64,000 nucleotides of DNA from Streptomyces griseoluteus (GTDB lineage: Bacteria > Actinomycetota > Actinomycetes > Streptomycetales > Streptomycetaceae), in the NCBI GenBank assembly GCA_000717735.1, contig JOBE01000038.1, forward strand, positions 1 through 64,000, written 5' to 3'. How positions within the stretch are numbered: the stretch's first letter is position 1; every line of letters starts with the position of its first letter. The notes under the pieces are model-generated. The model ran no database searches. It was given only the letters and a program-made list of their open reading frames with translations, and was not told the origin of the DNA. Below, one piece after another: positions 8,665-16,855 of this stretch. A program made the translations under genes and the position numbers.

Positions 8665-9321
8665 TCACGCGCCGTACGGACGGACGGCCTTGGCGTCCTT
8701 GAGGGCACGGCCCCACCAGCCGAGCTGGTCGAGGAGGACCTTGGCCGCGGCCTCGGCGCCGGCCGGGTCCTTGTGGCGTCCGTCCTCGTCGAAGAGTCCC
8801 CAGGCGGAGTGGAAGGAGACGGAGTCGCGGACGGTGACGGCGTGCACCTCGGCGAAGACCTGGCGGAGCTGCTCGACGGCCCGCAGGCCGCCGGAGATGC
8901 CGCCGTAGGAGACGAAGCCGACGGGCTTGGCCTGCCACTCGGTGTAGTGCCGGTCGATGAGGTTCTTGAGGGAGGCGGGGAAGGAGTGGTTGTACTCGGG
9001 GGTGACGACGACGAAGGCGTCGGCGGCCTCAAGCACGGGGGTGACCTTGGCGAGTTCGGCGCGGACGGCCGGGGACGGGTTGTGGGAGAGGGAGGTGGGG
9101 AGGTCGATCTCGGCGAGGTCGACGACGGTGACGGTGAAGTCCTCGCGCTCGTCGAGCCGGGAGCGGAACCAGTCGGTGATGACGGGGGCGAAGCGGCCCT
9201 CGCGGTCGCTGGCGACGACGAGGACGAGGGAGAGGGGGGCGGGGGCGTGGGAGCCGGTGGAGAGGGAGGCGGTGGAGGGGGCGGCGGAAGCGGTGGCCGT
9301 GGCGGCGCTCGTGATGTCCAT
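8665..9321 (-). CDS. NAD(P)H-dependent FMN reductase (flavodoxin-like)
   Basis: 218 residues. After an Ala/Ser/Thr-rich leader of about 25 residues the protein shows the NADPH-dependent FMN reductase fold: LVLVVASDREGRFAPV for the FMN phosphate loop, VVVTPEYNHSFPASLKNLIDRH (central part TPEYNHSFP), and GFVSYGGISGG. It reduces FMN or quinone-like acceptors with NAD(P)H. It is the first gene of an operon with two ABC half-exporters and the CutA fusion. A SoxR box ends 17 bases before the start; the resulting promoter would begin transcription at or next to the ATG, so the mRNA may be leaderless. A homologous reductase is a known SoxR target in S. coelicolor. Confidence 0.88.
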   Translation of the reverse strand: MDITSAATATASAAPSTASLSTGSHAPAPLSLVLVVASDREGRFAPVITDWFRSRLDEREDFTVTVVDLAEIDLPTSLSHNPSPAVRAELAKVTPVLEAADAFVVVTPEYNHSFPASLKNLIDRHYTEWQAKPVGFVSYGGISGGLRAVEQLRQVFAEVHAVTVRDSVSFHSAWGLFDEDGRHKDPAGAEAAAKVLLDQLGWWGRALKDAKAVRPYGA

Positions 9322-9337
9322 GCCCTTGATCGTGGTA

Positions 9338-9355
9338 CCTCAAGCTTGGTTGAGG
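9338..9355 (-). promoter_or_regulatory. SoxR box
   Basis: CCTCAAGCTTGGTTGAGG is an 18-bp near-perfect dyad that matches the SoxR/MerR-type soxbox (CCTCAAG-N4-CTTGAGG) at nearly every half-site base. Read on the minus strand, TTGACC overlaps its left edge as a -35 element, and CACGAT lies 19 bases further as a -10, the long spacer expected for a MerR-family promoter. It controls the FMN reductase operon. Confidence 0.85.
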
Positions 9356-9412
9356 TCAAGCGGTGATCGCCGGTCGCCTTCAAGTCCCCTTCCCCGGCCG
9401 TACGGTGAGGGC

Positions 9413-10174
9413 ATGACGACCCCGCCCGAACACATCGAGATCGACGGCGTACCGGCGGCCGACCCCGGCCTGCTCGCCGCCCTCATGAGCGGCTTCGGCC
9501 ACTTCACCGCCATGCAGGTACGGGACGGCCGCGTGAAGGGCCTCGACCTGCACCTCGCCCGCCTCGACCGCTCCACCCGCGAGCTCTTCGGCCAGGACCT
9601 CGAAGGGAAGCGGGTCCGCGCGCTGCTCGCCGGAGCCCTGGAGACGGCCGGGCGGCGGGACGCCTCGGCGCGGGTGTACGTGTACCCGGGCGTCCGCGTC
9701 GCGGTGACCGTCGCCGCGCCGGCCCCGGACGGCCCCGGCGCCCCGCAGCGGCTGACGACCGTCGAGTACTGGCGCCCCGCGCCGCACATCAAGCACCTGG
9801 GCGGCTTCGGCCAGAGCTACCACCGCGAGGCGGCCGTCCGCGCCGGCTACGACGAGGCCGCGCTGACGTCCCCGTCCGGCGAGATCGCCGAGGGAGCGAT
9901 CACCAACATCGCCTTCTGGGACGGCACTTCCCTGGTCTGGCCGTCGGCGCCCTGCCTGGAGGGGATCACCATGAGCCTCCTGGAGACCCGTCTCGACTCG
10001 GTCCGGCGCCCGGTCACCCTGGCCGGCCTGTCGGGCTACCGGGCCGCCCTGGTGACCAATTCCCGGTCGATCGCACCCGTGACGTCGATCGACGAGGTCA
10101 CGTACGGGGTGGACGAGGAGCTGATGGGGCGGGTCCTCGCGGCGTACGACGCGGTGGAGTGGGACGAGCTGTAG
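9413..10174 (+). CDS. Class IV PLP-dependent aminotransferase / aminodeoxychorismate lyase-like
   Basis: 253 residues of the fold-type IV PLP family (branched-chain aminotransferase, D-amino acid aminotransferase, ADC lyase). The PLP lysine is K127 in HIKHLGG, and the conserved acid is E160 in GEIAEGAITNI. N-terminal FTAMQVRDGRVKGLDLHLARL is the family start, where the arm helix carries the H-L-x-R-L motif. It is divergent from the SoxR-controlled operon. Which reaction it catalyses cannot be decided; Streptomyces genomes often annotate this gene simply as class IV aminotransferase. Confidence 0.87.
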   Translation: MTTPPEHIEIDGVPAADPGLLAALMSGFGHFTAMQVRDGRVKGLDLHLARLDRSTRELFGQDLEGKRVRALLAGALETAGRRDASARVYVYPGVRVAVTVAAPAPDGPGAPQRLTTVEYWRPAPHIKHLGGFGQSYHREAAVRAGYDEAALTSPSGEIAEGAITNIAFWDGTSLVWPSAPCLEGITMSLLETRLDSVRRPVTLAGLSGYRAALVTNSRSIAPVTSIDEVTYGVDEELMGRVLAAYDAVEWDEL

Positions 10175-10421
10175 GCACGACCAGGACGCCGACAGGTCAC
10201 CCGTTCGGCACGGGGCGTCAGCTGACACAACGAAACCCAGCCTGACCTGCGAAAACGCCGAAGATCCAGGCGACACACCGTATCGGACGGCCCAATCCTG
10301 ATGCCTCATCAGCAGGCGCGCGGCGCGTGACGGCTCTTATCTCGGTCACAGAAGGCCGTTCGGGGAGTCCCTCCCGGGAGGCCCGATCCGCTCGACCGCT
10401 CGCGCGCCCCGGAGGCCCCCC

Positions 10422-10928
10422 ATGCGCACCACTGTCCGCCTGTTCACCCGTACCGCGCTGACGGTCGCGGCGATCGGAGCTTTCGCCGTTCCCCCGGCGT
10501 ACGCCGGGAACTCCGAGACGCTCGAGATCTACCCCTCCGAGGCCACGCCCGGCACCACCGTCACCGTCAACACCCTCGCCTGCGGCAAGCACGGCCGCGG
10601 CGTCGGGGACGCGAACTCGCTGGGCGCGGGCGAGTTCCACCTGAACCCGAGCACGCACAAGGAAGTCGTGGTCGGACAGTTCACCGTGCCGGAGCACGTC
10701 AAGCCCGGCACGTACGGCATCAGCGTGGCCTGCGACAACGGCAAGACGGCCCGGGGCGATCTGATCGTCAAGCACCGGCGTCCGAGCGGCCATGTCCAGA
10801 CCGGCGTCGGGGGCAGCGTCGGCCCCGACACCGCCCAGGTCACGGCAGGCGCGGCGGTGCTGGCCGCGGCTGCCGTGGGCGGGGTCCTGCTCCTGCGCCG
10901 CCGGGCGAGCGGCGCGCAGGGGCACTAG
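10422..10928 (+). CDS. Secreted protein with C-terminal membrane anchor
   Basis: 168 residues: Sec signal peptide (1-28, ending PPAYA), an extracellular beta-rich domain of about 95 residues with two cysteines (in LACGK and VACDN) that could form a disulphide, then a C-terminal hydrophobic stretch (about 140-158) and the basic tail LLRRRASGAQGH. No LPXTG or LAXTG motif is present. A class F sortase gene follows, which suggests the pair act together at the cell surface. The domain resembles proteins found beside class F sortases in Streptomyces; function unknown. Confidence 0.8.
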   Translation: MRTTVRLFTRTALTVAAIGAFAVPPAYAGNSETLEIYPSEATPGTTVTVNTLACGKHGRGVGDANSLGAGEFHLNPSTHKEVVVGQFTVPEHVKPGTYGISVACDNGKTARGDLIVKHRRPSGHVQTGVGGSVGPDTAQVTAGAAVLAAAAVGGVLLLRRRASGAQGH

Positions 10929-10983
10929 GGCCTGCCTTTCGGGTCAGCCCCGCGAGCCCGGCATGATCCGGAAGGCAGGCCCT
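10927..10983. terminator. 12-bp perfect stem between secreted protein and sortase genes
   Basis: AGGGCCTGCCTT (10927-10938) pairs perfectly with AAGGCAGGCCCT (10972-10983) across a 33-base loop. The left arm begins inside the stop codon of the secreted protein gene. It could be an attenuator or terminator that lowers sortase expression relative to the substrate. Confidence 0.6.
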
Positions 10984-11089
10984 GAGACCACCCGCCTGTC
11001 CTGCCCCCGCCGCGCGCCCGCATACGGCCCGGCGGGGGCAGGGCCACATCCCCCAGCAGCAGGGAAAGCGAACCGACCGAGGGGACCCC

Positions 11090-11707
11090 GTGAGCAACAG
11101 GAGCAAGGGCTGGGCCATAGCCGTGGCCGCCTGCGTCGGCCTCTGGCTCGTCCAGAACGGCTCGGAGCACGTCACTCCCCCCGTGCCGTCGGCCGCCCAG
11201 GCCTTCGCCGCCGGGCCGAGCGTGCACACCGACGCAGCCGCCGACCCGCTGCCGCCTTCGCCGCCGGTCCGGCTGCGCATCCCCGAGACCGACGTGGACA
11301 CCCCGATGATGCGGCTCGGCCTGGCCGCGGACGGTTCGCTCGACGTACCGCCGGCCGGGAACCGCAACATGGCCGGCTGGTTCGAGGACGGCACGCCGCC
11401 CGGCGCCAAGGGCACGGCGATCGTCGCGGGCCACGTCGACAACGCCGAGGGGCCCGCCGTCTTCTACACGCTCGGCGCGCTGAAGAAGGGCCACCGGATC
11501 GAGGTCGACCGGCAGGACGGCACGACCGCCGTGTTCACCGTCGACGCGGTCGAGGTGTACGGGAACGAGGACTTCCCGGACCGGAAGGTGTACGACGAGG
11601 CCGACCGGGCCGAGATCCGGGTGATCACCTGCGGCGGCGGCTTCTCGAAGAAGAACGGCTACCAGGGGAACGTGGTCGCCTTCGGCCACCTCATCGGCGT
11701 CAGGTAA
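11090..11707 (+). CDS. Class F sortase
   Basis: 205-residue membrane-anchored transpeptidase: one N-terminal hydrophobic segment (8-22), a Pro/Ala linker, and a sortase beta-barrel. Catalytic histidine is H115 (VAGHVDN) and the nucleophile C181 (VITCGGG). The arginine of the usual triad, normally just before the final N-V-V strand, is glutamine here (GYQGNVVAFG, Q192). The GTG start follows GAGGGG by a few bases. The gene lies 161 bases after a secreted, membrane-anchored protein gene, a frequent Streptomyces arrangement. The sorting motif it recognises is not evident from this window. Confidence 0.88.
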   Translation: MSNRSKGWAIAVAACVGLWLVQNGSEHVTPPVPSAAQAFAAGPSVHTDAAADPLPPSPPVRLRIPETDVDTPMMRLGLAADGSLDVPPAGNRNMAGWFEDGTPPGAKGTAIVAGHVDNAEGPAVFYTLGALKKGHRIEVDRQDGTTAVFTVDAVEVYGNEDFPDRKVYDEADRAEIRVITCGGGFSKKNGYQGNVVAFGHLIGVR

Positions 11708-11711
11708 CCGG

Positions 11712-12497
11712 TCACGCCCACTGGTCGAAGCCCAGCTTCGCGACCAGCGAGAAGACCACGACGAGCAGCACCCCGCGCACGAACTCGGTGCCCTTGCTCA
11801 GCGCCATCCTGGCCCCGAGCATCCCGCCCGCCAGATTGAATACGGCCATGACGGCCGCGAGCTGCCAGTACACGCTGCCCTGGTACGCGAACATCGCGAG
11901 GGCGCCGGCGTTGGTGCAGACGTTGACGATCTTGGCGGTGGCAGAGGCCGTCACCAGGTCGAGGTGGAGCACGGCGGTCAGGGCGAGGACGAGGAAGGTG
12001 CCCGTGCCGGGCCCGAACAGGCCGTCGTAGAAGCCGATCCCGCCGCCCACCACGACGATCGCGGTGACGATCCTCGCCCGGGTCAGCGGCGCCCGGTCCA
12101 CCCCCTCGGGCCGTGCCCCGAAGGAGGGCCGCAGGATGACGAAGGCCGCCACCGCGACGAGCACCACCATGATCACGGGCCGCAGGACGGCGTCGCTGAT
12201 CCCGGCCGCGAAGAAGGCCCCGCCCATGGACCCGGCGAGGGCCGCGAGCCCGACCCGTACCGCCGTCCACACCTGGACCGGCGCCTTGCGGACGAAGGTG
12301 ACGGCGGCCCCGGTGGTGCCGACGATCGCGACGGCCTTGTTGGTGCCGAGGGCGTAGGTGTGCGGGACGTTCGGCAGCCCGAGCAGCAGGGCGGGCAGCA
12401 GGAGCAGTCCGCCGCCACCGACCACGGCGTCGATCCAGCCCGCCACGAGCGCGGCGAGGCAGAGCAGAACGAGGGTCGTCAGGGTGATCTCGGGCAT
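11712..12497 (-). CDS. Sulfite exporter TauE/SafE family permease
   Basis: 261 residues with eight or so hydrophobic helices. The first helix carries AGWIDAVVGGGGLLLLPALL, the conserved G-G-G-G signature of the TauE/SafE family, which moves sulfonates, sulfite or related anions over the membrane. The second family repeat starts near GGGIGFYDGLFGPGTGTFLVLAL. ATG 12497 was chosen because the open frame above it is not hydrophobic. It converges on the sortase gene with four bases between stops, and is divergent from the nitrite reductase operon. Confidence 0.87.
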   Translation of the reverse strand: MPEITLTTLVLLCLAALVAGWIDAVVGGGGLLLLPALLLGLPNVPHTYALGTNKAVAIVGTTGAAVTFVRKAPVQVWTAVRVGLAALAGSMGGAFFAAGISDAVLRPVIMVVLVAVAAFVILRPSFGARPEGVDRAPLTRARIVTAIVVVGGGIGFYDGLFGPGTGTFLVLALTAVLHLDLVTASATAKIVNVCTNAGALAMFAYQGSVYWQLAAVMAVFNLAGGMLGARMALSKGTEFVRGVLLVVVFSLVAKLGFDQWA

Positions 12498-12514
12498 GGT
12501 CGTGAGCCTAGGGA

Positions 12515-12543
12515 GGGGATCGTTGGCCCGTCCATCGATCCCC
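12515..12543. promoter_or_regulatory. Inverted repeat upstream of TauE/SafE gene
   Basis: GGGGATCG (12515-12522) and CGATCCCC (12536-12543) form an 8-bp perfect dyad with a 13-base spacer, starting 18 bases upstream of the TauE/SafE start. Position and symmetry suit an operator, but no known regulator motif is matched. Confidence 0.35.
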
Positions 12544-12626
12544 TGATCGTTGAGCAATCCCTGAGGTTGCGGCCCGTCGGTCGCCCCTTGCCCTCACAGC
12601 GGGCCGGGGCCGGGACGGAGATCAGC

Positions 12627-12664
12627 GTTCCGTACGGGAAACAGTCGGGATGCCGTCGGGTAAC
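12627..12664 (+). promoter_or_regulatory. GlnR-like box upstream of nitrite reductase operon
   Basis: Four pentamers are spaced exactly 11 bases apart: GTTCC (12627), GAAAC (12638), GATGC (12649) and GTAAC (12660). This is the a1-b1-a2-b2 layout of the Streptomyces GlnR consensus gTnAc-n6-GaAAc-n6-gTnAc-n6-GaAAc; the b1 site is perfect. nirB is an established GlnR target. The box ends 23 bases before the first ATG of the operon. Confidence 0.65.
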
Positions 12665-12687
12665 ACCGGCCGCGCACGCTTCCCGTC

Positions 12688-13878
12688 ATGAGTACACGGA
12701 TCGTGGTGGTCGGGGGCGGAACGGCGGGCGCCCGGCTCGCCCAGCGCCTGCCCGTCACCCTCCTCGGCGAGGAGCCGCACGCCCCCTACAACAGGGTGCT
12801 GCTCGCCGACGTCCTCGCCGGGCGGTACGCCTCCGAGGTGATCGCCCTGCCCGGGACCCGCGAGCCGGCCCGGCTCGGGGTGCGGGCGGTGCGGATCGAC
12901 CGGGCGGCGCGGACGGTGGAGTGCGCGGACGGCTCGGTCGTCGGCTACGACCGGCTGATCCTGGCCACGGGCTCCAACCCGGTGCTGCCGCCGCTGCGCG
13001 GCCTGCGCGGGGCGGAGCTCCCGGAGGGCGTCCACGCCTTCCGCACGCTCGACGACTGCCTCGCCCTGCGCGACCGGGTCCGGCCCGGGACGCGGGCGGT
13101 GGTCATCGGCGGCGGGCTCCTCGGGGTCTCGGCGGCGCGGGCCCTCGCGGCCCTCGGCGCGGAGGTGGTGCTCACCCAGCAGGGCGAGCGCCTGATGGAG
13201 CGCCAGCTCGACGAGCACGCCTCCGGCCTGCTGCGCGAGCACGTCGAGTCCCTCGGGGTCGAGGTGCACACCGAGTGCCGGGTGAGCGGCCTGCGGCAGC
13301 GGGACGGGGCGGTGACGGCGGTCGAGCTGGCCGACGGCTTCGTGCTCGACGCCCAGGTCGTGGTCCTGGCCTGCGGGGTCCGCCCCAGGGTGGCCCTGGC
13401 CCGGGAGGCGGGGCTCGACGTCGGCACGGGGATCGTGGTCGACGACGAGCTGCGCACCTCGGACCCGTACATCCACGCGATCGGCGACTGCGCGGAGCAC
13501 GCGGGCCGCGTGTACGGCCTGGCCGGCCCGGCGCTGGAACAGGCCGACGTCCTGGCGGACGTGCTCGCCCACGTCGTTCCCGCGGCGGGCTACACCGGCA
13601 CCCGCGCCCTCACCCGGCTCACGCTCGGCGGCGCCCGCCCTCTCGACCTCGCCGCTTTCGGCGACGCCACCCCCCGGCCGGGCGACGACGTCGTCCAGCT
13701 CACCGACGCCACGCGGAGCGCGTACCGCAAGGTCGTCGTCCGCGGGGACCGGCTCGTCGGGGGCGTCCTCCTCGGCGATCTGGCCGCGGTCGGCTCGCTC
13801 GCCCAGGCGTGGGAGGGCGACGAGGCCCTCCCCGACGCCCCCCTGCTCCACCTGCTCACCCACGACGGAGGCTCCTGA
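12688..13878 (+). CDS. FAD/NAD(P)H oxidoreductase of the nitrite reductase operon
   Basis: 396 residues, a pyridine nucleotide-disulfide-type flavoprotein without the C-terminal sirohaem domain. FAD-binding GGGTAGARLA follows the first strand (residues 7-16), ATGSNPVLPP marks the second FAD contact, VVIGGGLLGVSAARAL the NAD(P)H site, and DPYIHAIGDCAEH the FAD-ribityl motif. It is a paralogue of the N-terminal half of NirB and presumably supplies electrons to nitrite reduction. It is first in the operon, its stop one base before the nirB start, and behind the GlnR-like box. S. coelicolor annotations often call such a gene a second nirB. Confidence 0.87.
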   Translation: MSTRIVVVGGGTAGARLAQRLPVTLLGEEPHAPYNRVLLADVLAGRYASEVIALPGTREPARLGVRAVRIDRAARTVECADGSVVGYDRLILATGSNPVLPPLRGLRGAELPEGVHAFRTLDDCLALRDRVRPGTRAVVIGGGLLGVSAARALAALGAEVVLTQQGERLMERQLDEHASGLLREHVESLGVEVHTECRVSGLRQRDGAVTAVELADGFVLDAQVVVLACGVRPRVALAREAGLDVGTGIVVDDELRTSDPYIHAIGDCAEHAGRVYGLAGPALEQADVLADVLAHVVPAAGYTGTRALTRLTLGGARPLDLAAFGDATPRPGDDVVQLTDATRSAYRKVVVRGDRLVGGVLLGDLAAVGSLAQAWEGDEALPDAPLLHLLTHDGGS

Positions 13879-13879
13879 C

Positions 13880-16450
13880 ATGAGCGCTGACATGACCGCG
13901 CACACCCCGACGATCGTCCTGGTCGGCCACGGAATGGTCGGCCAGCGGTTCCTGGAGTCGCTCGCCGACCGTGGCGTCACCGAGCGGGCCAGGATCGTGG
14001 TCCTCTGCGAGGAGCCGCGTCCCGCCTACGACCGGGTGCAGCTGACCTCGTACTTCTCCGGCAGGACCCCCGACGACCTGTCGATGGTCGAGGCGGGCTT
14101 CATGGAGAAGCACGGCATCGAGCTGTACGTCGGGGACCCGGCGGAGTCGGTGGACCGGGAGGCCCGTACGGTCACCGCCCGCTCCGGGCAGGTCTTCTCG
14201 TACGACTCGCTCGTGCTCGCCACCGGCTCGTACCCGTTCGTCCCGCCGGTGCCCGGCAAGGACGCCCGCGGCTGCTTCGTCTACCGGACGATCGAGGACC
14301 TGCTCGCGATCGAGGAGTACGCGAAGACGGCGACGACCGGCGCGGTCGTCGGCGGCGGTCTGCTCGGCCTGGAGGCGGCGGGCGCGCTGAAGGGGCTCGG
14401 CCTCGACACCCACGTGGTGGAGTTCGCGCCGCGCCTCATGCCGGTGCAGGTCGACGAGGGCGGCGGCGCCGCGCTGCTCCGCACGATCGAGCGGATGGGT
14501 CTCACCGTCCACACCGGGACCGGCACGCAGGAGGTCGTGACGGCGGACGGCGCCGTGACGGGGATGAAGCTGTCGGACGGTTCCGAGGTCGCCACCGACA
14601 TGGTGGTCTTCTCGGCCGGTGTACGCCCCCGGGACCAGCTGGCCCGCGACTGCGGCCTCACCGTCGGGGAGCGCGGCGGCATCGCGGTCGACGAGCTGTG
14701 CCGTACGTCCGACCCGGCGGTCTTCGCGATCGGCGAGTGCGCGCTGGCCTCCGACGGCCGGGTGTACGGCCTGGTGGCGCCGGGCTACGAGATGGCGCAG
14801 ACGGCGGCGGCGACGATCGCCGACGCGACGGAGGAGACGGGCGAGACGGGCGAGACGGTCAAGGGGTTCACCGGCGCCGACATGTCGACGAAGCTGAAGC
14901 TGCTCGGCGTGGACGTGGCCTCCTTCGGTGACGCGCACGGCACGGCCGAGGGCTGTCTCGACGTCGTCTACTCCGACTCCCGTTCGGGTGTCTACAAGAA
15001 GCTGGTGATCTCCGGCGAAGGGGTGCTGCTCGGCGGCGTCCTGGTCGGTGACGCCGAGCAGTACGGGCTGCTCCGCCCGCTCACCGGTACGGTGCCGCCG
15101 GTCTCCCCCGAGCAGCTGGTGCTTCCGGCGGGTGCGGGCGCGCCGGTGGCGCTCGGTCCCTCGGCGCTGCCGGACGACGCGGTGATCTGCTCCTGCCACA
15201 ACGTGACGAAGCACGCGATCGGCCAGTGCGAGTCGCTCGCCGAGGTGAAGAAGTGCACCAAGGCCGGTACGGGCTGCGGCAGTTGCGTGAAGGTGATCGA
15301 GAAGCTGCTGCCGGCGCCCAAGGACAAGGGGCTCTGCGGCTGCTTCTCGTACACCCGCAGCGAGCTGTACGAGATCGCCCGCACCCTGCGGATCACCTCG
15401 TTCGCGGCGCTGCTCGACTCGCACGGGCGGGACGGGGCCAAGGGCGGGGAGGGCTGCGAGGTCTGCAAGCCGACCGTCGGCTCGATCCTCGCTTCTCTGA
15501 ACAATGGCTACATCCTGGACGGCGAGCAGGCCTCGCTCCAGGACACCAACGACCACTTCCTCGCCAACATGCAGCGCAACGGCTCCTATTCGGTCGTGCC
15601 GCGCATCCCCGGCGGTGAGATCACCCCGGACAAGCTGATCGTGATCGGCGAGGTGGCCCGCGACTTCGGCCTCTACACGAAGATCACCGGCGGCCAGCGG
15701 ATCGACCTGTTCGGCGCCCGGGTGGACCAGCTCCCGGCGATCTGGACCCGTCTGGTGGACGCGGGCTTCGAGTCGGGGCACGCCTACGGCAAGTCGCTGC
15801 GCACGGTGAAGTCCTGTGTGGGGCAGACCTGGTGCCGGTACGGCGTCCAGGACTCGGTGAAGATGGCGATCCAGCTGGAGCTGCGCTACCGGGGCCTGCG
15901 CGCCCCGCACAAGCTGAAGTCGGCGGTCTCGGGCTGCGCCCGCGAGTGCGCGGAGGCACAGTCGAAGGACTTCGGGATCATCGCGACGGCCAACGGCTGG
16001 AACCTGTACGTCGGCGGGAACGGCGGCGCGACCCCGCGCCACGCGGACCTGCTCGCGCAGGACCTGTCGGACGCCGAACTGGTGCGCCTGATCGACCGGT
16101 TCCTGATGTTCTACATCCGGACGGCGGACCGTCTTGAGCGGACGTCGACGTGGCTGGAGCGCCTGGAGGGCGGGCTCGACCACCTCAAGGACGTGGTGGT
16201 GCACGACTCGCTCGGGCTCTGCGGCGAGCTGGAGGCGCTGATGGCGGCGCACGTCGACGACTACCAGGACGAGTGGGCGCAGACCCTGGACGACCCGGAG
16301 CGGCTGCGGCGCTTCGTGTCCTTCGTGAACGCGCCGGACGCGCCGGACCCCTCGGTCCGGTTCGTGCCGGAGCGCGACCAGATCAAGCCGGACCTCACGA
16401 TCCTGACGCTCGGCAGGACGAACAGCACGCTGGAAGGGGCTTCCCGATGA
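13880..16450 (+). CDS. nirB: Nitrite reductase [NAD(P)H] large subunit
   Basis: 856 residues, a full-length sirohaem nitrite reductase that makes ammonium from nitrite in the cytoplasm. Order of domains: FAD/NAD(P)H module (1-about 400, GGGLLGLEAAGAL for the nucleotide), BFD-type [2Fe-2S] domain (cysteines near 436 and 438 in CSCHNVT and in CGSC near 472), then the ferredoxin-like and sirohaem/[4Fe-4S] domains. The four cubane ligands are near 645 and 651 (SCVGQTWCRYG) and 686 and 690 (GCARECAEA). It overlaps nirD by four bases (ATGA), so the two subunits are coupled in translation. Confidence 0.95.
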   Translation: MSADMTAHTPTIVLVGHGMVGQRFLESLADRGVTERARIVVLCEEPRPAYDRVQLTSYFSGRTPDDLSMVEAGFMEKHGIELYVGDPAESVDREARTVTARSGQVFSYDSLVLATGSYPFVPPVPGKDARGCFVYRTIEDLLAIEEYAKTATTGAVVGGGLLGLEAAGALKGLGLDTHVVEFAPRLMPVQVDEGGGAALLRTIERMGLTVHTGTGTQEVVTADGAVTGMKLSDGSEVATDMVVFSAGVRPRDQLARDCGLTVGERGGIAVDELCRTSDPAVFAIGECALASDGRVYGLVAPGYEMAQTAAATIADATEETGETGETVKGFTGADMSTKLKLLGVDVASFGDAHGTAEGCLDVVYSDSRSGVYKKLVISGEGVLLGGVLVGDAEQYGLLRPLTGTVPPVSPEQLVLPAGAGAPVALGPSALPDDAVICSCHNVTKHAIGQCESLAEVKKCTKAGTGCGSCVKVIEKLLPAPKDKGLCGCFSYTRSELYEIARTLRITSFAALLDSHGRDGAKGGEGCEVCKPTVGSILASLNNGYILDGEQASLQDTNDHFLANMQRNGSYSVVPRIPGGEITPDKLIVIGEVARDFGLYTKITGGQRIDLFGARVDQLPAIWTRLVDAGFESGHAYGKSLRTVKSCVGQTWCRYGVQDSVKMAIQLELRYRGLRAPHKLKSAVSGCARECAEAQSKDFGIIATANGWNLYVGGNGGATPRHADLLAQDLSDAELVRLIDRFLMFYIRTADRLERTSTWLERLEGGLDHLKDVVVHDSLGLCGELEALMAAHVDDYQDEWAQTLDDPERLRRFVSFVNAPDAPDPSVRFVPERDQIKPDLTILTLGRTNSTLEGASR

Positions 16451-16818
16451 CGACGACTCTCAGCTCTCCCGCCACGACGAAGACGCTCGAGATCTCTCCC
16501 GCCGCCGACTCCGCCCCCGACTCCTGGGTGCCGGTCTGCGAGGAGTCCCGGCTGACGCCGGGGCGTGGGGTGGCGGCCCTGCTGCCGGACGGCCGGCAGG
16601 TGGCGGTCTTCCGCGACCGTACGGGGCGGCTGTACGCGATCGACAACCGTGACCCGTTCACGGGGGCGCAGGTGCTGTCCCGGGGGCTCGTCGGCTCGGC
16701 GGACGGGCGGCCGTTCGTGGCCTCGCCGCTCCTGAAGCAGCGCTTCGACCTGGAGACGGGGCGGTGCCTGGACGACGACGAGGTCGCGGTGGCGGTCTAT
16801 CCGGTACGCAGCAAGTGA
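16447..16818 (+). CDS. nirD: Nitrite reductase small subunit (NirD)
   Basis: 123 residues with the NirD Rieske-like fold: WVPVCEESRLTPGRGVAALL, QVAVFRDRTGRLYAIDNRDPF and the tail VAVAVYPVRSK. Like other NirD proteins it lacks the Cys-His pairs of true Rieske proteins, so no iron-sulfur cluster is expected. It assembles with NirB. The ATG is inside the nirB stop region (ATGA, 16447-16450). The N-terminal 25 residues are Ser/Thr-rich and probably disordered. Confidence 0.93.
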   Translation: MTTTLSSPATTKTLEISPAADSAPDSWVPVCEESRLTPGRGVAALLPDGRQVAVFRDRTGRLYAIDNRDPFTGAQVLSRGLVGSADGRPFVASPLLKQRFDLETGRCLDDDEVAVAVYPVRSK

Positions 16819-16820
16819 CT

Positions 16821-16835
16821 TGACCGTTCGTTCCA
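16821..16835 (+). promoter_or_regulatory. TetR operator copy 1 (self)
   Basis: TGACCGTTCGTTCCA lies 21 bases before the GTG of the TetR gene. The same 15-mer with one change occurs in inverse orientation at 17514-17528 before the MFS gene, strongly suggesting that both are operators of this TetR. A further partial half-site, TCGTACGGTC, follows at 16841-16850. Confidence 0.6.
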
Positions 16836-16855
16836 GATAGTCGTACGGTCTTCTC

